A model generated the notes under the pieces. It worked only from the letters and a program-made list of their open reading frames with translations, made no database searches and was not told where the DNA came from. A DNA stretch of 64,000 bases, taken from the NCBI RefSeq assembly GCF_030704535.1, contig NC_081816.1, forward strand, positions 9,102,001-9,166,000. The letters are read 5' to 3'. This DNA comes from Vitis vinifera (Eukaryota > Streptophyta > Magnoliopsida > Vitales > Vitaceae). The translations under genes and the position numbers were made by a program. Shown in pieces: positions 55,247 to 64,000 of the stretch; the stretch's first letter is position 1, and every line of letters starts with the position of its first letter.

Positions 55247-56050
55247 TGTAGGGACCCCTCCCCTTGGGAAACACGTGGCACGCAGCTCATGGTGACGCGT
55301 GACACGTATTGTCAACCGGACCATCATCATCCGGATTCCCCTAAAGATATGCATGGTGCAGTTATCCTATCCGGACCACCTCAAGGAAAGGCAAACGACG
55401 TTTCAGCTTCTCCTATCCAAGGAAGAGCAAACGACGCTGGCAGAGAGTAGACATCCGGATAGTCTCCACAACACATCCGGATAATCAGCATGAGCCATCC
55501 GGATATAAATCGTCTGGATGATCAATTAAAGTAAAGCGAGTCTTACACGCAATCACAACAAGCAACCATGGCCCACATCCCATCACCTGCAGAGTGAGAA
55601 GACAAGAGGAAGTGACAGCAAGTCACTTCCCACGATCATTCTACATAATCACTTCCCACGATCTCTGACAGCCGCATCACCTACCATGGTCTCTGACAGC
55701 CATTCGTAGGATGATAGTGCTCCTACTGACACCTATTATCATCATCACAACATAAAATATCTCCTCACCATTAATGAAAGGAGCAGTACCCCTGAAGCTG
55801 TATATATATGCCTTCACACGAAGAAGAAAGGGATCCCCTGGTAACCTCTTGATACCTAGTAAAAGGCCAACTGATTTATATATCTCTCTTTCACCATGGC
55901 TAACAAAACCATCGGAGGGTGTGTCCGGACACCCTGTCCGGATGCCTTTTGCAGGTGCAACCGCTGAATCAAGAACCCCTTGTGTGTTGAGAATCACGTG
56001 TCCATCCATCTAGCAGCAACGTGGACCACCGGATACGCGAGGTGACAACA
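55247..56050 (+). repeat. 3' LTR
   Basis: 804 bp, the same length as the 5' LTR, nine substitutions by eye. It has seven exact TCCGGA sites; one CCGG here is CTGG in the 5' copy. Confidence 0.95.
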
Positions 56051-56055
56051 ACTAT
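56051..56055. repeat. Target-site duplication, right copy
   Basis: ACTAT immediately after the 3' LTR, identical to 45966-45970. Confidence 0.9.
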
Positions 56056-56079
56056 TACATCTAATTTCAATGTCCTCTC

Positions 56080-57055
56080 CTATTCCCCCCTTCTCTGCCT
56101 CTTGCCAAAAGTTTTCACAAACCATTCATGTTTCCTTATGGTCAAGGTGTGCCCAATAACTACTCCCACGACTAGCCCACTTCCACATCCCATCAATATC
56201 ATCATTAACTCGACTTTGATTCCGAACTTGGCGTCTTCAGCTTGTCTGGAGGTTAAAGGTGACAGTGGTAATGATTTAGAGATGCTGCACTTATTTGACA
56301 AAGGACCTCCACACAATCCTGGGTTTCCCTGGTATGACTCATTTTGAAATGTATCAAATTGTTTGCCTTGTGGTATAGGTCTTGTGAGATGATTGTGGGA
56401 AACACTGAAGAACTCAAGGAATGTCATCCTTGTTAGTTGCCGAAGGGATATCTCCTGAGAGCTTGTTCTGGGACAGATCCAATGACTCCAACTGTGTTAG
56501 GTTCCCCAGGAGGATGGGATATGACTAGTAGGATTGTTGCTGGCAAGGTTGAGCAAATGAAGCCCCTTGAGGCTCCCAATGGAAGTTGGAATCTGTCCTT
56601 TGAAATTGTTACTTGAGAAATCAATTGCTATGAAATACCAGTGATCTCCTCATAAAACCTCTTCATGCCTTTGTTTGTCATTGTCATTGAGTACATGTAA
56701 TTGAAAGTCCACGTATAACTCCGGATTTGAATCTTTTGATTGGCCTGCATGTACTTAAGGTGGTTTGCATCTGTAAGTTTCATGGCATCCCAATTTTGGA
56801 AATACTCTGATGGCAAATCACTTATAAACTCATTGTTAGAGAGGTAGATGATGCGCAACTTGGGAAACCTGAAATTGGTGTACCAACTCCCTATTGCACC
56901 ATGGAATCTGTTGGATGTCAAAATAAGAACTTGTAGCTGTGGGAGAGCTCCTATCCAAAAAGGGAAAATATCATCGATTTGATTGTTTCCAAGAGCAAGG
57001 TGCTCGAGCATCGTGCAATTGGCCAATGATCTTGGTATATAGTAATGACTAATGT
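56080..57055 (-). pseudogene. RLP block G: C-terminal half fused to a copied promoter
   Basis: C-terminal RLP sequence: LRRs and island (57068-56628: ALGNNQIDDIFPFWIGALPQ, NWDAMKLTDANHLKYMQ), last LRRs with frameshifts near 56627 and 56430, C-cap ([10 protein letters not shown]), and transmembrane segment ([17 protein letters not shown]). The N-terminal half is missing. Upstream of about 57050 the sequence switches to the 5' flank seen before block H (TGACTAATGTGCATTGACA, AACCCAGTAGGCCAGTC). A deletion therefore removed everything from the 5' leader to the middle of the LRRs. Confidence 0.88.
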
Positions 57056-57759
57056 GCATTGACAACAACCCAGTAGGCCAGTCGGCCCATTAATTTTAAT
57101 CTGTTTCAGAATTTGCCCCTCCATGACTCTTTGTTACTAATAAAAATCTCCATTTATTATATGACCTGCATTGGCTTAAGCTGATGAACCCGCTCTCTCT
57201 CCGATTGGTGACTTGATAGAAGCTCTGGTGGAGCCCAAATTCCACAAGTGATGAGATTGCAGAAAGCTAGTTAACCACAAAAATAGTGGTCGTCCTTGAC
57301 CTCTATGGAGATGCTGAATGAATGGCCAAAATTCATTTAAGAATGCTGGGCCTTATATGAAAAACTCCAAATGAAGCTGTCTCCATTTGGAGTCATGACG
57401 TGAAGAGAACGGCAAAAGACTTCAGCAAATGGACAAAAGTAGCACCGTGTATGAAAGTCTAAAGGGAAAGAGAAAATTCTGTTTGGATCGACTAAATGAT
57501 TGAACTGTTAATCCATGATATGTCAAGGATGTGCTCATCTGTGTTCTATGACAAAGGTTCAGCATTCTCTAAATCATTTTTTTTTTCATAATTAATATTC
57601 ATTTTTTAAACAAAATCATCTAGCTGATAAAAAAAATTATGCTTAACTCAAATAAATATTCCCATTTACTTCATATCCAAAAGGTTTAATTGTGTGTCAT
57701 ATCCTTGTTCTAAAGTTTCTGGAAAGAAGACTTATAAAATGATGTGGTAAGGTTGTTTT

Positions 57760-58035
57760 TGAAGATAAAACCGAACATAGGGTGATAGTTGATATCTCTT
57801 CCTCTCACCTTCTCAACAAGGACAAATAATTAGATGGATTTTCACGCCCAAGAAGCTTTTTTGATAGAAAAGAAGATTCTTTATTTTAATTACTCTGCAA
57901 TCAAGGGGTTAAGTTCCATCGTAAAGTTTTAAGTGCCATATATTAAGACAGACAAAAGACCTTTGCAGAAGAGTCAAATAACTAAGATCTTCAGTTTGTG
58001 GTTAATTACAATCTGCAATACTGTTGCATAAATAT
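57760..58035. repeat. Segmental duplicate of 63672-63990
   Basis: Long ordered similarity: ATAAAACCGAACATAGGG versus ATAAAACCAAACATGGGG, GTTGATATCTCTTCCTC in both, AAGCTTTTTTGATAG in both, GACAAAAGACCTTTG in both. The copy at 63.7 kb has 58 extra bases. Confidence 0.85.
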
Positions 58036-58469
58036 AAACCACCAAGCACTTTTACATCCCTGGTGGCTCATTATACTGCTACTAGTTATATATAAAAGAC
58101 TCTTAACTCTAAGCTAGGCCAGTGTCCATTTTCACCTCTTTGCCAGAAAAAAAATATTATAAATACAATGCAGTCATATTACTTCTGGTATATAAATGTT
58201 CTGGGCTTTTGGTTGCTGCAGCCCACAGGAGAAGAGAAACAAAAGGTAAATGAAGCGATAAAACTAGCATTTGTAGTTTATTACAAGCCTCAAGCCTCTT
58301 GCATTGTTAGTATCATCTCATTACTCAACAAAAGAGGAAGTTTCAAGAGGAAAAAGGGAGAGAAATCAAATAGCCGTGGAATAAAAAGAAAAAAAAGGAA
58401 GAAATTGAGCAGTACTAGAAACACATAGATTTAAATCTCTTGAGAAAAATGTGGACGGATGATTTAGAA

Positions 58470-58815
58470 TATGTTTGACAACTATTTTCTTAAAACATTT
58501 TTTTGATCTTTGGAAAAAAAAAAGAGAAGAAAAACATGTTTGACAATTAGAAAATAGAAAATAGTTTTATAATCTTAAAAACAAAAAGTAACTTATTTTT
58601 TTTAAAAAATTTTTAGTTATTTTTTAAATAATTATATAATTATAAAGTGATTAAAAATAAAGTATTACAAATAAAAGCTATTTTTAAAATATATTTAAAA
58701 ATATAGAAAATAGATTAAGAACATTTCAAGTTTCTAAACAAATTTTTGAATTTTTGTATTAAAATACATCATATAACAATTTTCAAAAACTATTTTTAAA
58801 AACAATTCCCATTTA
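58470..58815. mobile_element. AT-rich MITE-like block, same family as 18735-19155
   Basis: Non-coding, begins near ATGTTTGACAACTATTTTCT and ends near TTTTCAAAAACTATTTTTAA, which are weak inverted complements. Shared internal phrases with the copy at 18.7 kb include AAACATGTT and AATAATTATA. Confidence 0.55.
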
Positions 58816-59163
58816 ATATATATGTCTCTCTTTTCCCTTCTTTCTCCATTTGGATTGTCACATTGCAAGAGTTTTCATATCCCATCAATGTGACTTGATA
58901 AAAGGAAAAAGGAATACCAAAAGAAGCGATGAGAGTAACACCTTCAGTTTGCAGTTCAATACAAGCCATAATCAAGTTGGATCGCTACACTATACATAAT
59001 AAGAAACCCAAGCAATTTTTACATCCATTTATCAACACAGACACAAGTTGAAGTAACACCATGACTAAAAAGGAAAAAGAAATGAGGAAAGAAGTCCAAC
59101 AATGCAAACAATATACATAGATTAAGAAATTTTACAAGGAATTTTGGGTTGGATAAATACAGC

Positions 59164-61275
59164 CTATGTGCCCCTTCTTTCATTCCTTGTCCATTTTCTT
59201 TGCCGCTTTCCAAAGGTTTTCACAAACCATTTATGTTTCCATGAGGTCAAACAATACCCAATTGAAACTCCGATTACTAGCCCACTTCCGTATCCCATTA
59301 GGACAAATTTCCAATCAAATTCACTAGTTGAACCTTGTTTAGAGGATGAAGGTGTTGATGGTGATGCCTCAGAACTTCCACATGCCCTTGACAAAGGACT
59401 TCCACACAACCCCGGGTTCCCATCAAAGGAAGTATTTGGAAATGTTGCAAATTGTTTTCCTTGTGGTATAGGCCCTGTAAGATGATTATTAGACACATTG
59501 AAGAAAGCGAGGAATGTCATCCTTGTTAGTTGCCAAGGGATCTCTCCTGAGAGCTTGTTCTGGGAAAGATCCAATGATTCCATCTGTGTTAGGTTCATCA
59601 GGGAGGATGGGATATGGCCGGTAATATTGTTGCGGCCAAGGTTGAGCAAATGAAGTCCCTTGAGGTTCCCAATGGAGGTTGGAATTTGTCCTTTGAAATT
59701 GTTGCCAGAGAAATCAATTGCTATGAAAGTATCAGGGATTTCCTGATAAAACCTCTGCATGCCTTTGTTTGTCATTGTCATTGAGTATATGTACTTGAAA
59801 GTCTGCGTATACCCTGGGCTTTGAAACGTTTGATTGGCCTGCATGACCTTGAGGTGGTTTGCATCTGCAAGTTTCATGGCATCCCAATTTTGGAAATACA
59901 CTGATGGCAAATCACCTATAAACTCGTTGTCAGAGAGGTCAATAATGCGCAACTTGGGAAACCTGAAATTGGTGTGCCAGCTCCCTATTGCACCATGGAA
60001 TCTGTTGGATCTCAAAATAAGAACCTGTAGCTGTGGGAGAGCTCCTAACCAAAAAGGGAAAATATCATGGATTTGATTGTTTCCGAGAACAAGTTGCTCG
60101 AGCATTGTGCAATTGGCCAATGATATTGGGATTTGACCTTGGAATTGATTTTCACTTAAGTCGATCATCCTCAAACTGCTTGGGTTGGTGCACATCTGAG
60201 GAATGGGGCCATGCAAGTTGTTGCCTCCGAGATTGAGTATAGACAACGAAGAGCTAAGGCTGGTCAAGGATTGAGAAATTTGGCCAGTAAAAAGGTTAAA
60301 TGAAAGGTCTAAAATAGACAGCTGGGTAAGGTGACTAAGTGAAGATGGGATCATCCCTGTGAATTTGCATGAGTCGAGGTCCAATACAGTCAAAGAAACA
60401 AGCCTCCCAATTGAAGCTGGTAACTCACCAGAAAAACTTGTACCAGCAAGAAACAACATTTTTAGGGGACTGGTTTCCTGAAATTCAGGTAAATAACCGG
60501 TCAGACCTGGATTGTACCTCACACTAAGAAGCTGTAGGCTTGGAAGCCGAAAAATGTTCATTGGGAATTCACCATACAGTCCACATCCTCTCAAAAGGAG
60601 AGATGTCAATGAAGATAAATTTGCCAACACATGAGGTATTGTTGAAGAAATGTTCACCAGGTTTAGATGAAGTGTCTTTAAGTGGGTTAAGTTTTGAACT
60701 AGATTTCTCAAGCCAGGCTTTTGAAGCTCCAACATTGGGTTTCTCGAGAGATCAAGGAAAACCAATTTGGACAATGCTAAGAGTTCCGATGGGATTTGGC
60801 CTGAGAATTTAGAACCAGAGAGGTTAAGACTTCTAAGCCTTGAAAGCTGACCAACTTTATGTGGGACCTCAGAGTAATTGAAATCATTATCGGAAAGGTC
60901 AAGCGTACTGAGATGAACGAGACTGAAGAGGGTGTTGCTGGAGTTGATAGAACCATAGAGACAACTACTTGCGAGGTGAAGGCCGATGACATGACCAGTC
61001 TCCTTGTCACACTCAACACCATCCCATGAACAGCAATCACTTTCCTCTCCTTCTCCATGGGATTTCCACGTTGAAACTTTTGGATAAGCAGAAGGATCAT
61101 CAGAAGCATCCTCATCAATCAAGAAGCTTTGCTTGAACTGAAGCAAGGCAGAACTCTCACTAGCATGGCACAGTGGGTGCTGCATAGCAGAGGAAGCATT
61201 GGTTACCATTAGATAAAAAGATGAGGGTAAAAGGAGAAAGCGCATGAACATGAAGAGATACAAAGCTGAGCCCAT
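59164..61275 (-). CDS. RLP block H: LRR receptor-like protein, intact but short
   Basis: 703 residues from ATG 61273-61275; the open frame extends further upstream, but this ATG starts the signal peptide (MGSALYLFMFMRFLLLPSSF) as in the paralogues. Next come the LRR N-cap (CHASESSALLQFKQS ... CCSWDGVEC), about 20 extracellular LRRs, an island (NWDAMKLADANHLKVMQ), last LRRs, C-cap (NPGLCGSPLSRACG), a transmembrane segment (VLMGYGSGLVIGVSIGYCL) and a short basic tail without kinase. Block C has about 979 codons; H lacks the middle LRRs, the join lying near LFTGQISQ/SLTSLSSSLSILN in repeat phase. It is the only copy in the window that could encode an RLP, a cell-surface receptor type working with SOBIR1/BAK1-like kinases. 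Ligand unknown. Confidence 0.93.
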   Translation of the reverse strand: MGSALYLFMFMRFLLLPSSFYLMVTNASSAMQHPLCHASESSALLQFKQSFLIDEDASDDPSAYPKVSTWKSHGEGEESDCCSWDGVECDKETGHVIGLHLASSCLYGSINSSNTLFSLVHLSTLDLSDNDFNYSEVPHKVGQLSRLRSLNLSGSKFSGQIPSELLALSKLVFLDLSRNPMLELQKPGLRNLVQNLTHLKTLHLNLVNISSTIPHVLANLSSLTSLLLRGCGLYGEFPMNIFRLPSLQLLSVRYNPGLTGYLPEFQETSPLKMLFLAGTSFSGELPASIGRLVSLTVLDLDSCKFTGMIPSSLSHLTQLSILDLSFNLFTGQISQSLTSLSSSLSILNLGGNNLHGPIPQMCTNPSSLRMIDLSENQFQGQIPISLANCTMLEQLVLGNNQIHDIFPFWLGALPQLQVLILRSNRFHGAIGSWHTNFRFPKLRIIDLSDNEFIGDLPSVYFQNWDAMKLADANHLKVMQANQTFQSPGYTQTFKYIYSMTMTNKGMQRFYQEIPDTFIAIDFSGNNFKGQIPTSIGNLKGLHLLNLGRNNITGHIPSSLMNLTQMESLDLSQNKLSGEIPWQLTRMTFLAFFNVSNNHLTGPIPQGKQFATFPNTSFDGNPGLCGSPLSRACGSSEASPSTPSSSKQGSTSEFDWKFVLMGYGSGLVIGVSIGYCLTSWKHKWFVKTFGKRQRKWTRNERRGT

Positions 61276-64000
61276 ATTTTCTATGGACAAAGAAAGCAAA
61301 TGGGAGGGATGAGGGTTCACAGGCAGGATCCGTACTCTAATATAGCAATTTTGACTAATGTGCATTGACAGTAACCCAGTAGGCCAGTCTGCCCACAAAT
61401 TTTAAACTAACTCAGAACATGCCCCTCCATGTGTCCTTGTTACTAACAACAAAAATCTCAGCCACAAGTCAAGTCGTCTCCGTAGGCTTACGGGTGTCGA
61501 CATTAAGCAAAATCTTTATTTATTAAATGACCGGCGCTGCCTCTCTCTTCAACTGTCCTTATTATTTTAATTCATTTCAAATAAAATATTTATACCTTAT
61601 TGAAATATTAATATCCATATTTTATCTTTATTTTCTTAACACAAAAAATGCCATTCATATTTTACTAATTATTGTTTATAAAATTGTTTTCTTATTTTTT
61701 CACAAATTTTAAATTGTATTTAATTTAATATTAATATAAAATTGAAATTACAAATCCTTTTACAGAATAAAAAAAATTATTTGTGTCTTTAAAAGTTCTT
61801 TGCAATCAAGATATTGTTTGATACATTTTTTATTTTCTATTTAAAAAAAAAATTGATACTCTTCTAAGAATCTCTCCATTTTTCTGGGTCTTTGCCAAGA
61901 ACTAGGTCAAAGATTACAGCGGTTGGTTTGTAGTTGAGTGAGAGATCCACCCATCTTGAATTTAGGCATGGTCTTTCATCAATGGTGAACCATGAACCTT
62001 CATGGCAAAGTTTCAGCCGACAGATTTGTCCAATAAAGCGGCTAAAAATTTCCTTAGTTTCTCGATCACACAAAAACAGGTCAGGATTTAAATAGTTTCA
62101 CACTATTATCTATATGAATATATTCATGGAGTCGAAAATTTTGAAGTCAATGATCATTAACGTTCAAAATATAAAAGAAATTATGATTTTTAGAAAACTA
62201 CAAAATTCCCAAAAAGATCAATATCCGAGCCCATTAGTCCTCCAGCCTTTAAAACAGAAAATTCAATAACATAAAAAGGCCTAAAATCTCTCAAGACCCT
62301 CCAAGAGCAGTAAGGACATGTTACCAAACAACACTGGAAAGTTGAAACCAGGTCTCAGTAATGTACTAGATGGAACCATCAAAGTTTATTTCATATCGGA
62401 CAGGCAGGGCAGCTCAGGCCAGGGAAGGAATGCAGTGGCCCCATTTTCCATTTGACAATGAGGAGCAGAGGAAGCAAAAAGCAGTTCAGAACCTCAAGCA
62501 ATAATAAGAGTGTACTTAAACTAGATTGATTACAGTTTGTTGATTTTCCACAGTTCCGTGTGCACTGTTCCAAAAAATGGCAAGGCATAAGAATAACCAC
62601 TACCCTAAATTATTGACAGAATTATAGTTTCTAAATGTTGCAAAGTTGACCAAAAATAGTAGACATGTATAGCTATAAAAATGGATTAAATTTGGGTTTA
62701 CATATATGATAGTGGGTTGGGATCTAGACCATTCATACAGGTTTGACAAGGTCAGTTTCTGGCTCTAACTGGGCAACTATCTGAATACTTTCCTTCTAAA
62801 GGAATAAGAGGTATTTGTCTTGGTCGGACGGTATGCTTACAGTACCTTGCGGCTCAATTAAACATATGCCAAGAAGCTTCCTGGTATGCTATGCTCGAAA
62901 GATTTAACTTCATGAAATCAAAAAGACATGATCAATTTTGATACTGAAATAATTGCAATACTGAATATATGCTCTATTAAACTTTCCAAGAAAAATCACT
63001 TCCTGGTTTCAACTCTACTTGAACAACCTATAAAAGGAGAGCCAATTTTATATACTAACTTTATTACATCAAATTTTAAAAATTTTAATGACGTGAGCTC
63101 ACTGGAAGTGATTAAGGCGGCCTTGTTATGCCATACTAGACCTGTCCCTCAAGTCTTTAGTGGAGCTGGAAGGAAAATTTCGAAGTCTTAAAGCAAGCTA
63201 TTGCAGTTGATTTCCATTTGCACATCTCAAAGTCTTTAGTGGAGCAAGAAGAGATGTGAATATGTCTATTTGCAACTGATTTTCATCCAGAGAGCAAAAA
63301 CAATAGCAGACGAGCAAAGTAAACGAGTTCACATTCTATTGCAGGTCTAACATAGAAAGGGATGTCTCCCTGTATATAGATTCTGCATGCCCATGTAGTC
63401 AGTCCATAATGCTCATTTATTCTTGAATTGGGGAGATCAGAAACAATATTACATAACAGAAAGAAGCAAGTTACATTTAGAAAGCCATAATTTTACATGG
63501 TTCCATAATAGGCCCTTTATCAAGTCACCAACAATGAAAAAAGAAAAAAAATAAAAATAAATTATATGTTTTTTCAAACTCATTTAATTTATTTTTACTT
63601 TTCTATCTAAAGATTAAATAATTTAAATGTATATAAATTTCTAACTAATTTTATTTATATTTTATTATCCTTGATGATAAAACCAAACATGGGGTGAGTG
63701 TTGATATCTCTTCCTCCCACCTTTTCAACAGGGATAAATAATTGGATAGATCTTCACACCCAATAAGCTTTTTTGATAGGAAAGAGCATTGTTTATTTTA
63801 ATTATTCGGCAATCAAGGTGCATGTAATATCCCACAAGATTGCCCCTAGCCTTGGGCCATAAGGTGTTATACAAGGGGTTAAGTTCCATTGCAAAGTTCT
63901 AAGTGTCAAATGTTAAGATAGACAAAAGACCTTTGTAGATGAGCCAAATAACTGAGATCTTTAGCTCATGGTTGATTACAATTTGTATTAATACAGTAGC
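61276..64000. other. 5' flank of RLP block H and intergenic DNA
   Basis: The first ~180 bases are the RLP-H promoter side and match 57056-57150. The rest is AT-rich, with short open frames (61864-62073, 62391-62600, 62928-63191) lacking an ATG or recognised motifs. 63104-63190 matches 44916-44990 and 63672-63990 matches 57760-58035, so more RLP-unit spacer continues to the window edge, and another copy may lie beyond. Confidence 0.5.
63672..63990. repeat. Segmental duplicate of 57760-58035 with a 58-bp indel
   Basis: Same ordered phrases as at 57.8 kb. The extra 58 bases (63819-63876) are bordered by CAAGG on both sides, at 63814-63818 and ending at 63876. Confidence 0.85.

Larger units (their letters stand above)
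45971..56050 (+). mobile_element. Ty3/gypsy LTR retrotransposon, Tat-type, 10.08 kb
   Basis: Two 804-bp LTRs starting TG and ending CA, a primer-binding site, gag-protease, reverse transcriptase-RNase H, a second (archaeal-type) RNase H, integrase, an antisense gene, and a polypurine tract. The second RNase H and the antisense frame between integrase and 3' LTR are features of the Tat lineage. Nine differences (eight transitions, one transversion, no indels) were counted between the LTRs, so insertion is recent in evolutionary terms. This copy is defective in pol. It lies just 3' of RLP block G. Confidence 0.95.
57056..59163. other. Spacer between RLP blocks G and H
   Basis: No gene. It begins with the copied RLP 5' flank (57056-57150, compare 61345-61450). 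57395-57490 matches 45095-45190; 57760-58035 matches 63672-63990. A basic low-complexity open frame at 58168-58428 has no motif. An AT-rich MITE-like block lies at 58470-58815. Confidence 0.55.

Noticed and set aside
58168..58428. Lysine-rich open frame between RLP blocks G and H
   Set aside because: It lies in duplicated spacer with equivalents elsewhere that are not open, and the basic tail comes from A/G-rich sequence.
61276..61398. Upstream extension of the RLP-H frame
   Set aside because: The 41 extra codons precede the signal peptide shared by all paralogues and equal the 5' flank copied at 57.06 kb, so they are leader, not protein.
61864..62073. Minus-strand open frame with a protein-like composition
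   Set aside because: It has no ATG (the first codon is TTG), no recognised family motif and no clear splice sites. It was not called as a gene.
1..64000. CRISPR array, operon or prokaryotic system
   Set aside because: Repeats are transposon and gene duplications, genes are monocistronic with plant signals, and no short regularly spaced repeats exist.

Overview
This is a plant nuclear window of eudicot type. Genes are sparse and AT-rich spacers hold remnants of many transposons. The RLP proteins, LINE tails and Tat-type gypsy element look most like those of grapevine (Vitis); that assignment is from memory of family resemblance, not from a search.

Layout. 0-4.5 kb: a DnaJ/DUF3444 protein gene on the minus strand with a probable intron in its 5' leader. 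4.5-14.9 kb: a gene-free stretch holding an LTR-like block (6.65-8.9 kb) and, on the minus strand, a decayed Mutator-like (MULE) transposase gene (9.46-13.1 kb) split by about 1.8 kb of unidentified DNA. 14.9-15.8 kb: a single-exon F-box gene of the SNEEZY/SLY2 type (gibberellin/DELLA signalling). 21.0-22.6 kb: a P-class PPR gene, probably mitochondrial. 25-61.3 kb: a one-strand tandem cluster of LRR receptor-like protein (RLP) genes of the Cf/RLP12 type. I count nine blocks, named A, B, C, D, D', E, F, G and H from left to right.

In the RLP cluster only H (59164-61275) has an open frame from signal peptide to cytoplasmic tail, and it is short because LRRs are missing from the middle. C (36917-39853) is full length apart from one TGA. 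A, B, D, D', E, F and G carry frameshifts, deletions, partial duplications or insertions. A holds a 5'-truncated LINE with a 16-bp target duplication and a tRNA-type SINE with a 12-bp target duplication. D' is split by an AT-rich MITE. Flanking sequence recurs between copies, so the duplicated unit was gene plus spacer.

45971-56050 is a 10.08-kb Ty3/gypsy element of Tat type with two 804-bp LTRs (9 differences counted by eye) and an ACTAT target duplication. It landed just 3' of RLP-G. Gag-protease and reverse transcriptase lie in one frame separated by a single UAG in the context CAA UAG CAA UUA, which is the readthrough context known from tobamoviruses. Downstream the pol frame has a nonsense codon, a frameshift and a truncated integrase. 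Between integrase and the 3' LTR is a separate antisense gene with its own TATA box, three predicted introns and a coiled-coil C-terminus. The two introns inside its coding region both preserve frame, which supports the model.

No CRISPR array, rRNA or convincing tRNA gene was seen. The most interesting items are the antisense gene and leaky-type stop in the gypsy element, the single-nonsense RLP-C, and the breakpoints that show how RLP copies are lost and reshaped.
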